From: Rhodobacterales bacterium
Lineage (GTDB): Bacteria; Pseudomonadota; Alphaproteobacteria; Caulobacterales; Hyphomonadaceae
Assembly: GCA_014763715.1 (NCBI GenBank)
Contig: JACXUV010000003.1
Span: 111,266 to 175,265, forward strand
Length of the DNA stretch: 64,000 nucleotides
Direction of reading: 5' to 3'
Position numbers and translations under genes: made by a program. Positions 47,306 through 56,392 of the stretch are shown piece after piece (position 1 is the first letter of the stretch; each line of letters starts with the position of its first letter). The notes under the pieces are model-generated. The model saw only the letters and a list, made by a program, of their open reading frames with translations. It did no database searches and was not told where the DNA came from.

Positions 47306-47730
47306 TGGCCTATCTTGCTCCGACACAGGAACTCGGCAGGCGCTTCGTGATGCGGGGACTGACCGGAAATGTCATCATGCTGAACCTGATCCGTCTGCGG
47401 ACAGTGGCCGACTATTCGGACTTTCCGGACCTTGCACCGGAGAGCCCGGTCAGCGGGCGGGCGGCGTATGATCTCTATATCGCGCATACGCTGCCCTACC
47501 TTGAGCAAAGTGGCGGCAGGCTGGATTTCCTGGCCGAAGGCGGCAGCTGGCTGATCGGCCCGGAAGACGAGCGTTGGGACCTTGCCCTGCTGGTACGCCA
47601 GAAGGACATGGAAACCTTCTTCGCCTTCGAGCAGGACCCGGATTACATGAAGATCCTCGGCCACCGCACGGCAGCGGTCGAGGATTCACGGTTGCTTCCA
47701 CTGGCGGAACTTCCGACGGGCCAGTCCTGA
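47305..47730 (+). CDS. DUF1330-like dimeric alpha-beta barrel protein
   Basis: 141 aa. The segment VIMLNLIRLR, followed by AYDLYIAHTLPYLEQSGGRLDFLAEGG and ALLVRQKDMETFFAFEQDPDYMKILGHR, fits DUF1330/ABM-like ferredoxin-fold proteins. It is co-translated with the Glyoxalase_8-type protein (1-nt overlap) and ends 17 bp before the convergent pdxH stop. Function is unknown. Confidence 0.65.
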   Translation: MAYLAPTQELGRRFVMRGLTGNVIMLNLIRLRTVADYSDFPDLAPESPVSGRAAYDLYIAHTLPYLEQSGGRLDFLAEGGSWLIGPEDERWDLALLVRQKDMETFFAFEQDPDYMKILGHRTAAVEDSRLLPLAELPTGQS

Positions 47731-47747
47731 AGCTTCAGTCCTGGCAC

Positions 47748-48419
47748 CTACGGATAAAGACGCCCGGTTTCCCAGCCATCGCCTGCCCGCGTGAATTTCA
47801 GGCGGTCATGCATGCGGAAGGCCTGGTCCTGCCAGAACTCGATCTCGGTCGGGGTCAGGCGGAAACCGCCCCAGAATTCGGGACGCGGAATGTCCGGCCC
47901 GTCGCCATAGATTTCGGAGAGTTCCGCAATGCGCTGCTCGAAGGCGGCGCGGTCGGCCAGCGGGCGCGACTGGTCGGACGCGATGGCGCTGATCCGGCTC
48001 TGCGCAGCGCGGGTGCCGAAATATTCGTCGGCCTCGGCATCGGTCACGCGGGAAACCGTGCCGCGGATGCGGACCTGGCGACGGAGGCTCTTCCAGTGGA
48101 AGCCGAGCGCCGCGACCGGGTTCGCCTTCAGCTGCTGGCCCTTGTTGCTCTCCAGATTGGTGAAGAAGACGAAGCCCGCAGGCGTCACTTCCTTCAGCAG
48201 CACGATGCGCACGTCGGGCACGCCATCGGCATCCACCGTGGCGAGAGACATGGCGTTGGAGTCGTTCAGCTCCTTCGCGCGGGCCTCGGCCATCCAGTCA
48301 TTGAACAGGGCATAGGGATCCGCCGCGTTCGGAATCAGCGGCTTGCCCGTCGGGTCTGTCGCATAATCGGCGGCGGACGGGCTGGGCGGGATGATCGTGT
48401 CGGACGGCTGTTTGGTCAT
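47748..48419 (-). CDS. pdxH: Pyridoxamine 5'-phosphate oxidase
   Basis: 223 aa, normal length. It oxidises pyridoxine or pyridoxamine 5'-phosphate to PLP with FMN. The FMN-binding blocks VDADGVPDVRIVLLKEV and VRIRGTVSRV are present, and the C-terminal signature PEFWGGFRLTPTEIEFWQDQAFRMHDRLKF is nearly canonical. It would supply the several PLP enzymes of this window. Upstream GAGGGTCCC precedes the ATG. Confidence 0.95.
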   Translation of the reverse strand: MTKQPSDTIIPPSPSAADYATDPTGKPLIPNAADPYALFNDWMAEARAKELNDSNAMSLATVDADGVPDVRIVLLKEVTPAGFVFFTNLESNKGQQLKANPVAALGFHWKSLRRQVRIRGTVSRVTDAEADEYFGTRAAQSRISAIASDQSRPLADRAAFEQRIAELSEIYGDGPDIPRPEFWGGFRLTPTEIEFWQDQAFRMHDRLKFTRAGDGWETGRLYP

Positions 48420-48548
48420 GGGACCCTCGGAATGTATCAGCTTGGATGCCTAGTATAGGTGCGCCTGCCCGGTAGCGGAACCGCGATAAGGTGACACTCC
48501 GGCGATACCCCTATACGCAAGGACCTGATCATATTCGAGAGGCACCTC

Positions 48549-49043
48549 ATGCAGAAAACCTGGCCCAAAGCCTGTGTTGCCGCCGCCCTGCTGGCCCTTT
48601 CGGCCCCTGCAGGTGCACTCGCCCAGCCCGTGATCAACACGCCCTTCGGGCAGTCAGACGACACGCCTGCCGACATCGACCCGGAAACGGTGGTGGCGGA
48701 ATACACGGCCGCCTTCAACGACCGGGATGTGGAGCTGATGGAAGCCCTCATGCACCCCGGGATCCAGATAATGGACGTAACAGCCGCCGGGACGGAAATG
48801 GTCTCGGAAGGCTACTGGGCCATCGTTTCCCACTGGCTGGACCATATCGAAGACCCCGAAACGCCCACACTGGCACTGAGCGGCTGGAGCCGTCTGGACG
48901 ACTATGTCACCGCCATCGAAACCAGTCGCTGGACCAGCCCCGATGGCAGTGCCCACGGCCAGAAACGCCTGACGGTCTACCAGGTGACGGGAGATGGGAC
49001 GATCCGCCGGATCTGGTATTATCCGCCTGTCGCGGACGAATAA
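48549..49043 (+). CDS. Secreted NTF2/SnoaL-like protein
   Basis: 164 aa. A Sec signal peptide spans about residues 1-25 (VAAALLALSAPAGALAQP, likely cut after ALA or AQP). The mature part starts VVAEYTAAFNDRDVELMEALMHPGIQIMDV, the NTF2-like opening, and ends with beta-strands (KRLTVYQVTGDGTIRRIWYYPP). A periplasmic ligand-binding or unknown role is likely. It stands alone, with AGAGGCACC as a modest ribosome site. Confidence 0.75.
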   Translation: MQKTWPKACVAAALLALSAPAGALAQPVINTPFGQSDDTPADIDPETVVAEYTAAFNDRDVELMEALMHPGIQIMDVTAAGTEMVSEGYWAIVSHWLDHIEDPETPTLALSGWSRLDDYVTAIETSRWTSPDGSAHGQKRLTVYQVTGDGTIRRIWYYPPVADE

Positions 49044-49157
49044 TTCAGGCAGACCGGCTCTCCCACCTGCGGCATCGGCGCAGCACGGCTTGCCCTCGGG
49101 CAACAAATTCGCCATGTGGAGGCCACAGAATTCAGCTCTGCAAGAAGGACCTCCCTC

Positions 49158-50138
<981 letters not shown>

Positions 50139-50164
50139 GCGGCGAACGGCCTCAAAGGGCAGCC

Positions 50165-51256
50165 ATGTCTCACAACACGTTCGGCCACCTTTTCCGCGTG
50201 ACGACCTGGGGCGAAAGCCATGGGCCGGCCCTCGGATGCGTGGTCGATGGCTGCCCGCCCGGCCTTTCGCTGGACGAGGCCTTCATCCAGCAATTCCTGG
50301 ACAAACGCCGCCCCGGCACCTCGCGCTTCGTCACGCAGCGCCAGGAGCCGGACGCGGTGAAAATTCTCTCCGGCGTGTTCGAGGATGACCGCACAGGTGG
50401 TCCGGTCACCACGGGCACACCGATTTCGCTGATGATCGAGAACACCGACCAGCGCTCAAAAGACTATGGCGAGATCCGCGACCGCTATCGCCCCGGTCAT
50501 GCCGACTATCCCTATGACGCCAAATATGGCGTGCGCGACTATCGCGGTGGCGGGCGCTCGTCCGCACGCGAAACGGCTGCACGTGTCGCAGCAGGCGCCG
50601 TGGCCCGGCGCGTGCTGGGCGACGGGATCACGATCCGCGGCGCCGTCGTACAGATCGGCCCGCATGCCATCAACCGCGCCAACTGGAACTGGGACATTGT
50701 CGAAGACAACCCGTTCTGGTGCCCGGACGCGGCCATGGTGCCCAAGTGGGAAGAATTCCTGGATGCCACGCGCAAGGCGGGCAGCTCTACTGGCGCCATC
50801 GTCGAAGTACAGGCCAGCGGCATGCCCGCAGGCTGGGGCGCGCCCATCTATGGCAAACTCGACGGAGAGCTCGCCGGTGCGATGATGAGCATCAACGCCG
50901 TGAAGGGCGTCGAGATCGGCGCAGGCTTTGGCGCAGCCAGCCTCTCGGGCGAGGAAAACGCCGACCAGATGCGGGCCGGCAATGATGGCCCCCTCTTCCT
51001 GTCGAACAATAATGGCGGCGTGGCGGGCGGTATTTCCACCGGGCAGGATGTAATTGTCCGTATTGCCATCAAACCGACCTCCTCCATCCTGAACGAGGTG
51101 CAGTCCGTTACCCGCGACGGCGAGAATGTGGACGTGCGCACCAAAGGCCGCCACGACCCCTGCGTCGGCATCCGCGCCGTGCCTGTGGCCGAGGCGATGA
51201 TGGCCTGCGTGCTGGCGGACGCGAAACTGCGCCATCGCGGCCAGACCGGGCGCTGA
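50165..51256 (+). CDS. aroC: Chorismate synthase
   Basis: 363 aa, standard length. It forms chorismate from EPSP with reduced FMN, the last common step of aromatic synthesis. The family signatures [45 protein letters not shown] and [17 protein letters not shown] are intact. It is 26 nt after mdh and probably in the same transcript. A hairpin follows the stop. Confidence 0.97.
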   Translation: MSHNTFGHLFRVTTWGESHGPALGCVVDGCPPGLSLDEAFIQQFLDKRRPGTSRFVTQRQEPDAVKILSGVFEDDRTGGPVTTGTPISLMIENTDQRSKDYGEIRDRYRPGHADYPYDAKYGVRDYRGGGRSSARETAARVAAGAVARRVLGDGITIRGAVVQIGPHAINRANWNWDIVEDNPFWCPDAAMVPKWEEFLDATRKAGSSTGAIVEVQASGMPAGWGAPIYGKLDGELAGAMMSINAVKGVEIGAGFGAASLSGEENADQMRAGNDGPLFLSNNNGGVAGGISTGQDVIVRIAIKPTSSILNEVQSVTRDGENVDVRTKGRHDPCVGIRAVPVAEAMMACVLADAKLRHRGQTGR

Positions 51257-51270
51257 CAACCTCCGCAAAG

Positions 51271-51302
51271 AAAAACCCCGGAACGCCGAAACGCTCCGGG
51301 GT
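51271..51302 (-). terminator. Intrinsic terminator of the first outer-membrane gene, also usable for aroC
   Basis: ACCCCGGA and TCCGGGGT form an 8-bp stem with a short inner pairing. On the minus strand it is followed by TTTTTCTTT, so it ends the beta-barrel transcript; on the plus strand it has no T-run and is only a weak end for aroC. Confidence 0.75.
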
Positions 51303-51326
51303 CAAGACTTCTGGAGGCTTCACGCC

Positions 51327-51851
51327 TTAGAAGCGGACCACGCCAGAGATCGAGAACACATCAGCTTCACCGGCGATATCGTCACCGCCGTCATACTTCG
51401 TGAAATCGCCACGGACGCCGAAGCTGTCAGTGAAGAAGTAATTCGCACCGACGCCATAAGCGACGCCGTCGATGTCTGCCGAACCGCTATATCCGAAGTA
51501 CTCAGCATCAAGGCTGGTGGTTGCATAGCCGAGACGGCCGAACACATCGAAACGCTCTGTGACCGGAGCGTCGAGAACGGCAAAACCGCCAAAGGAGTTG
51601 TCAATGGAGAGTTTGTAGCCGTAGCCGGACTCATCCTTCACACCGAAGGACGCTTCCACTTCACCACCAACATAGTTGGTGAACATGTAGCGGCCACGCG
51701 CCGTCACAGCACCGAGGCTGCCATCGTCCGCGTCCCAGTGCGAGTAGCCAACGCTTGCAGAAAAGCCCTGATTGCTGCCTTCGGTCGCCGACTGGGCGAG
51801 AGCAGGCGAAGCAATTGCGATCGCAGCGAGCGAGGCAAGAACAATTTTCAT
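51327..51851 (-). CDS. Outer-membrane beta-barrel protein (first of tandem pair)
   Basis: 174 aa. A signal peptide (MKIVLASLAAIAIASPALAQ) is cut after ALA. The mature part has alternating strands typical of an 8-stranded OmpA/OmpX-like barrel (FSASVGYSHWDADDGSLGAVTARGRYMF) and ends in SGVVRF, with the C-terminal Phe that targets barrels to BamA. It is a paralog of the next gene: both share YSHxDADG, LGAxTARG and YGVG. Its leader has a stem-loop near the ribosome site. Pore size or ligand cannot be told. Confidence 0.88.
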   Translation of the reverse strand: MKIVLASLAAIAIASPALAQSATEGSNQGFSASVGYSHWDADDGSLGAVTARGRYMFTNYVGGEVEASFGVKDESGYGYKLSIDNSFGGFAVLDAPVTERFDVFGRLGYATTSLDAEYFGYSGSADIDGVAYGVGANYFFTDSFGVRGDFTKYDGGDDIAGEADVFSISGVVRF

Positions 51852-51867
51852 TTTTTATATGTCTCCC

Positions 51868-51887
51868 AAAAACACGCAAAATGCGTG
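51868..51887 (-). promoter_or_regulatory. Leader stem-loop with T-run before the first outer-membrane gene
   Basis: On the minus strand CACGCA-TTT-TGCGTG is followed by TTTTT and then GGGAG, the ribosome site, 22 nt before the ATG. It could be an attenuator, an mRNA stabiliser or a thermosensor-like element. Confidence 0.45.
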
Positions 51888-52036
51888 CGAGGGACCTAAC
51901 GAGCAAAATGCAGGCGCGGAAGCCCAAAAACTACCGATGATTACATTTCGGCACACCATGTGGTTGTGCGGGCACACATCGTTGACAATGTATTAACATC
52001 GCACAATCGGCCGACCACACGGCGCTGCCATGCCCT

Positions 52037-52070
52037 AAAAAAAGCCCCCGGCACCGAAGCACCGGGGGCC
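52037..52070 (-). terminator. Strong intrinsic terminator of the second outer-membrane gene
   Basis: On the minus strand GCCCCCGGTGC-TTCG-GTGCCGGGGGC with a UUCG-type loop is followed by TTTTTTT. The stem is 8 perfect pairs plus inner wobble pairs. It ends the transcript of the second beta-barrel gene before the first one. Confidence 0.85.
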
Positions 52071-52098
52071 AAGGCACCCATTGGAGAGGTGGGGTATC

Positions 52099-52596
52099 TT
52101 AGAATTTCATGACACCGCCGACGGAGATCACGTCAGCGTCGGTGTCGTCGCCTTCATAGCGGGTCAGATCTGCGCGCAGGCCGAACTTCTCATTCAGGAA
52201 GACCTTGCCGCCAACGCCGTAGGCGAAGCCATCATCGCTGCCGGAGGCGCTGCCAACACCCGGAACTTTGACATTGTAGTCGTTGCTTGCGTAACCGGCG
52301 CGGGCGAACACGTCGACGCGTTCAGCAACCGGCATCTGGGCGACACCGAAAGCAGCCACCGAATTGTCGAGTTCGACTGTCGCAGCGCCGACCTGATCAT
52401 CATCGATACCGATCGAGGCTTCACCTTCCACGCCAACATGCGGGGTGAAGAAGTAGGTGCCGCGTGCGGTCAGGGCGCCGAGGTTTGCGCCATCGGCGTC
52501 AAAGTGCGAGTAGCCCGCGCCGAGTTCGATATTGCCTTCAGCGAAAGCAGGCGCCACAACAGCGATGGCGGCGAGCGAAGCAAGTGCAAGTTTCAT
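52099..52596 (-). CDS. Outer-membrane beta-barrel protein (second of tandem pair)
   Basis: 165 aa. A signal peptide (MKLALASLAAIAVVAPAFA) precedes a small beta-barrel of the OmpA/OmpX-like type (NIELGAGYSHFDADGANLGALTARGTYFF), ending SVGGVMKF with the terminal Phe. Close to the neighbouring gene in plan. The ribosome site is AAAGGAG. An 8-bp inverted repeat lies in its leader. Confidence 0.88.
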   Translation of the reverse strand: MKLALASLAAIAVVAPAFAEGNIELGAGYSHFDADGANLGALTARGTYFFTPHVGVEGEASIGIDDDQVGAATVELDNSVAAFGVAQMPVAERVDVFARAGYASNDYNVKVPGVGSASGSDDGFAYGVGGKVFLNEKFGLRADLTRYEGDDTDADVISVGGVMKF

Positions 52597-52610
52597 GTTT
52601 ATACTCCTTT

Positions 52611-52652
52611 GTTCGCAAGATTGCGTGGCCCTGAATTAGGCCCGTTGCGAAC
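52611..52652 (-). promoter_or_regulatory. Leader stem-loop before the second outer-membrane gene
   Basis: Arms GTTCGCAA and TTGCGAAC (8 bp) enclose a loop that has its own GGCC/GGCC pairing; the AAAGGAG ribosome site follows directly. It parallels the stem-loop of the first outer-membrane gene and may affect mRNA decay or translation. Confidence 0.45.
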
Positions 52653-52698
52653 AGAAAGAAGCTTACGAAAACACCATCTGAAGCGAGTGTGATCCCTC

Positions 52699-52794
52699 TG
52701 TGGCGGCGCCACAACACTTTGTGAAACCTCAGTAATCTACTGAAATTTGAGTGGCGGAATCGCTTGCGCATTCCTAGGCCACAACGCCGCCACA
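52699..52794. promoter_or_regulatory. Inverted TGTGGCGGCG motif upstream of outer-membrane gene
   Basis: TGTGGCGGCG at 52699 and its reverse complement CGCCGCCACA at 52785 lie 76 bp apart. The first is part of the palindrome TGTGGCG-G-CGCCACA (52699-52713). A related GTGGCGG lies between them at 52751. The region precedes the second beta-barrel gene and follows the methyltransferase stop, and could hold repressor sites. Confidence 0.35.
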
Positions 52795-52820
52795 ATCAGG
52801 TCACGTATAAATCACAAGAC

Positions 52821-53909
52821 TTAAAGGCCCGACCCATCAGACGGACGACGCCATGTGGTGACCTTGGTCAGGAACGCCAGCGCTTCGCGCTCTTTCCGGA
52901 AGCCCTGAGCCACTGCCGCACCAGTCACGTCCCAGGAGAGGTAGGAATTATAATAGGGCTCATGAAAGCCATGCGGGAAATATTCCAGCACGCTGTCAAT
53001 GCCATCATGGTCACCGAATTGCACACTATCGGCCAGGATGAAAAGGCCTCCCGGCTTCAGCACACGGAACACTTCCGCCAGCACGCCCCCACGCACCCCG
53101 GGGGGAAGTTCGTGGAACAGGAAAATGGATACGATGATGTCCCGCGATGCCTCCGGCAACGGCATCGCCTCCGCCGCCTCATGGAAGACCTCTACCTGAG
53201 GCCAGGGTGAGAGCCGCTTGCAGGCCGCCTCTGTATAGTTCGGGGACAGATCAAGCCCCGCAGCCTTCAGGCGCGGCCACACACCCATCACTGCCTCCAG
53301 GAACCGGCCATTGCCGCAGGCGACATCCAGCAGGGAGACACCGCGCTGGTCTCGCCCTTTCAGTTCCCGCGCGATCTCCGCCAGTGCCGCACGGCGCATC
53401 GCGTCGGCCGTGCCGGTGAACAGCGCCTCGACCTGCGTGTCGTAGAGTTCCGCACTCTCGTCGCTGAACCAGCCGCCGGACTGGTAGTGGAAGTTCTGGC
53501 GGTAATATTCCGGGTATCGGTTTGAGCCTTCGGGCAGCTCCGCCTGCACTTCGGTGGCATCGCGGGCCTGACGGCGGCGTTCCACCTCCTCGACATCTGC
53601 CTGAAAGGCACGGGCGGATTTCAGCGCATGGGGCAGCTGGGCCAGGCGCACATCGCGCGGCGCGGGATAGAGCCCCGCCTCGACATTGCGCCGGTCCTGA
53701 ATGAAAAGGTCGAAATAGGCTTTGCGCAGCTGGCCCATGTCCGGCTTGCCCCGCGTGGGGGTAAAGTCCGGATCGTCCGGCCTGTAAAACCCGGTCGTAC
53801 GGGACTTCGCCGCCCGCATCTGCGCCCCATACCAGGCCGAGCGCAGGCCTTGCGCCGCAGCGTAGCGGGCACGTCCAGCAGCAAGGGAGGCGCGATCGAA
53901 CAGTCCCAT
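52821..53909 (-). CDS. SAM-dependent class I methyltransferase
   Basis: 362 aa. Residues about 190-310 form the Rossmann methyltransferase: LLDVACGNGRFLEAV (motif I), AAGLDLSPNYTEAAC (motif II), and IFLFHELPPGVRGGVLAEVFRVLKPGGLFILADS (motifs IV-VI), where the motifs resemble UbiE/ubiquinone-type enzymes. The N-terminal 180 residues are helical, with an ARYAAAQGLRSAWYG start, and may bind the substrate. Substrate unknown. Confidence 0.85.
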   Translation of the reverse strand: MGLFDRASLAAGRARYAAAQGLRSAWYGAQMRAAKSRTTGFYRPDDPDFTPTRGKPDMGQLRKAYFDLFIQDRRNVEAGLYPAPRDVRLAQLPHALKSARAFQADVEEVERRRQARDATEVQAELPEGSNRYPEYYRQNFHYQSGGWFSDESAELYDTQVEALFTGTADAMRRAALAEIARELKGRDQRGVSLLDVACGNGRFLEAVMGVWPRLKAAGLDLSPNYTEAACKRLSPWPQVEVFHEAAEAMPLPEASRDIIVSIFLFHELPPGVRGGVLAEVFRVLKPGGLFILADSVQFGDHDGIDSVLEYFPHGFHEPYYNSYLSWDVTGAAVAQGFRKEREALAFLTKVTTWRRPSDGSGL

Positions 53910-54028
53910 GCCGTGAATATGTGGCGCCTGCCGTCAGGCGTCCAGCCTTCAGGTCCGGTTCAGGTTGGCTTTGCGACTGTGCTGGCCAGACTGGTCGCCT
54001 TGCGGCTGCCGGAAAAGGAGAAAACGAG

Positions 54029-54802
54029 ATGGTGAAGTCTCTTCTGACAGGCGGCATCGCCCTTGCGGCCCTGAGCGCCGCCCCGCTGGCCGCCTCGGCT
54101 CAGGCCTATGGCGCTCAGCCTTATGGAGCCCCGGCCTATGGCTATGGCACGTCTTACAATTCGGCGTGCGCACAGCAGAACAGCAAAGACAAGGCAACCG
54201 GCACGATCATCGGCGCCATTGTCGGGGCCGCCGCCGGTGGCGCAATTGGCAACAATGTCGGCGATAATGACAGCCGCTGGCACTACAACCGGTATGGCCG
54301 GCACGGCCGCTACGGCTATTGGGACAAGGGCAACAATGACGGCGAAGTCGTCGCCGGGGCTATCCTTGGCGCGATCGTTGGCGGCGTGGCGGGCAATGCG
54401 ATGGCCTCCGGCAATTCGACGCCGTGCCAGACGGCAACGCCTTATGGCGGCAGCTTCCGGGCCGATTACGGGTCCTATCCCTACATTGCCACCGAATATT
54501 CCGGTTCGATCCCCAGTTCGACCGATGGGCTCTATGGCCGGCCACAGGACCTGCGCAGCCATCCGCAGGCAGCTGCCCCGGCACCGGCCAGCTATCCTGC
54601 CTACCCAAGTTATCCGGCCACCCCTGCCCCGCGCGCATCCGCCCCGGCGCCTCAGCCCGAGGAATGCCGCACAGTCTGGCGTGAAGTGACCCTGCCCGAT
54701 GGCTCCGTGATGCGTGATCCGGTCACGGCCTGCCGTCAGGGCTACAATGGCGACTGGGAAGTCGTCGGCGAGAACGATGAAGAACTCTACGGCGGCTATT
54801 GA
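54029..54802 (+). CDS. Glycine-zipper 2TM domain protein, probably envelope-associated
   Basis: 257 aa from the ATG at 54029 with AAAGGAG upstream. A signal peptide ends near AASAQA. Two glycine-zipper segments follow, TIIGAIVGAAAGGAIGNNVG and VAGAILGAIVGGVAGNAMASG, as in Rickettsia 17-kDa and RcnB-like surface antigens. Between them is a His/Tyr/Gly-rich stretch, and the C-terminal third is Pro/Ala-rich, then CRTVWREVTLPDGSVMRDPVTACRQ. It likely sits in the outer membrane or periplasm. Its stop overlaps the tlyA stop by 7 nt. Confidence 0.82.
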   Translation: MVKSLLTGGIALAALSAAPLAASAQAYGAQPYGAPAYGYGTSYNSACAQQNSKDKATGTIIGAIVGAAAGGAIGNNVGDNDSRWHYNRYGRHGRYGYWDKGNNDGEVVAGAILGAIVGGVAGNAMASGNSTPCQTATPYGGSFRADYGSYPYIATEYSGSIPSSTDGLYGRPQDLRSHPQAAAPAPASYPAYPSYPATPAPRASAPAPQPEECRTVWREVTLPDGSVMRDPVTACRQGYNGDWEVVGENDEELYGGY

Positions 54803-55527
54803 GCCTTAACCGCATGAAACAGGCGCTCGGCATTGCCGTCGCCACCTGAAATCGGGCTGGCCGTCCAGGCATGGATGGGCCAGCCTTTTTCCATCATCCA
54901 GGCGCTGAACCGTTCTGCAGCCGCATCGGAGGCGGCAAGATCGGTGACGATGCCGCCCTTGCCGACATGATCCCGGCCCACTTCAAACTGCGGTTTGAAC
55001 AGGCCGACAAAGTCCGCCCCCGGCGCGGCGAGCGACAGCGGCACGGCCAGCAGCTTTTCCAGCGAGATGAAGCTCGCATCGCAGACGAGCAGCGAAGGCG
55101 CCTCCGGCAGCATGTCCGCCGTCAGACTGCGCGCGTCGGTCGTCTCATAGTTTGTCACGCGTGCATCTCCGGCGATGCGTGGATGCAACTGCCCCCGTCC
55201 GACATCCACGGCGACAACCTGCTTCGCACCGTTCAGCAGCAGCACTTCGGTAAAACCGCCCGTAGAGGCGCCGATATCGAGACAGACCCGGCCCGCCGGA
55301 TCTATATCAAACGCCTCCAGCCCGTGTGCCAGCTTCAGCCCGCCACGCGAGACATAGGGATGGGCCGGGTCAGCCTCGATGACGGAACCGGCTGAAATCT
55401 CCTGCGCAGGCTTGGAAACGGCCACACCATCCACGCGCACAAGGCCCGCTTCGATGGCAGCGCGCGCACTGGCACGGCTTTCGAACAGGCCAAGCTTCAC
55501 AAGTAGGCGATCTGCGCGATCTTTCAT
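54796..55527 (-). CDS. TlyA family rRNA 2'-O-methyltransferase (hemolysin A-type)
   Basis: 243 aa from the ATG at 55527 (MKDRADRLLVKLGLFESRASARAAI), with AGGAAG upstream. An S4-type RNA-binding domain (residues about 1-60) precedes an RrmJ-like methyltransferase with VCLDIGASTGGFTEVLLLNG, which holds the SAM-binding motif, and DASFISLEKLLAVPL. The family methylates 2'-hydroxyls of rRNA cytidines. The track start at 55608 overlaps the sodC leader and was rejected. Divergent from the SOD gene by 67 bp. Confidence 0.9.
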   Translation of the reverse strand: MKDRADRLLVKLGLFESRASARAAIEAGLVRVDGVAVSKPAQEISAGSVIEADPAHPYVSRGGLKLAHGLEAFDIDPAGRVCLDIGASTGGFTEVLLLNGAKQVVAVDVGRGQLHPRIAGDARVTNYETTDARSLTADMLPEAPSLLVCDASFISLEKLLAVPLSLAAPGADFVGLFKPQFEVGRDHVGKGGIVTDLAASDAAAERFSAWMMEKGWPIHAWTASPISGGDGNAERLFHAVKAQ

Positions 55528-55594
55528 GGAACCGGACTTCCTGACAGGTATTGTAACCATGCTATAGCAAAGACCCGACAACAGGAGACTCCCC

Positions 55595-56194
55595 ATGATC
55601 AGCCGCATAGCCCTTCTCGGTTCCGCCCTTGCCCTCGGTGCCTGCGCCAGCGTCGCCCAGGCCGCCCCTCAGGAAGCCGAAGCCCCGGCAGCAGCGGCCC
55701 CGATGGAAGCACATGAAATGCCCGGCCCGGCAGAGGGCGTTTTCCCCACCATGGCGCATGGCAGTGCCGACATGATCGGCCTGGAAGGCCAGAGCATCGG
55801 TGAAGCAAACCTGCTGGATGGCCCGAACGGGCTGATGATCCGCCTTGAGCTTGCTCCTGGCAGCCTGACGCCCGGCTGGCATGGTATCCACCTCCATGCC
55901 ACGGGCGACTGTTCAGATATCGGCATGTACAAGATGTCCGGCGGCCATGTCGGCAAGATGGATGGCGGCCACGGCCTGCTGAACCCGAAAGGCCCTGAGA
56001 ATGGCGACCTGCCGAACATCTGGGCCGCTGCGGATGGTTCGGCGGGCTATGAAGCCTTCACCACGCTCGACACGCTGGGCGCCCTGCTTGACGAGGACGG
56101 CTCCGCCATCATCATCCATGAAAGCGAAGACGACCACATGACCCAGCCGATCGGCGGCGCCGGCGCCCGGGTCGCTTGCGGCGTGGTCAAGTAA
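55595..56194 (+). CDS. sodC: Cu/Zn superoxide dismutase, exported
   Basis: 199 aa. The signal peptide (LLGSALALGACASVAQA) contains a lipobox-like LGAC, so the enzyme may be lipid-anchored, or it may be cut after AQA. Copper ligands are in GIHLHATGDC, SGGHVG and IIIHE. Zinc ligands His71 (DGGHG) and Asp83 (GDLPN) are present, but the His80 position is Glu (NPKGPENGDLPN). The final ARVACGVV carries the second Cys of the disulphide. It removes superoxide in the periplasm. Confidence 0.93.
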   Translation: MISRIALLGSALALGACASVAQAAPQEAEAPAAAAPMEAHEMPGPAEGVFPTMAHGSADMIGLEGQSIGEANLLDGPNGLMIRLELAPGSLTPGWHGIHLHATGDCSDIGMYKMSGGHVGKMDGGHGLLNPKGPENGDLPNIWAAADGSAGYEAFTTLDTLGALLDEDGSAIIIHESEDDHMTQPIGGAGARVACGVVK

Positions 56195-56392
56195 GGTCTT
56201 CGCTCAGCCTGCGGAGCGTGTCGGCACCCATCCTCGCATGACGGGGATGGTCGTGCCGGCCCGTCTCCAGCAGCCCCCTAAATACCGCCTCTCAGCAGGC
56301 AGGCGCTACTCCTCGGCTCTCCCCTTGCGCTGCGGAGCGCTCCGATACACTTTGCGCGCGGAAAAACCAAAAAAGAATCGGAAGGAAACGAT

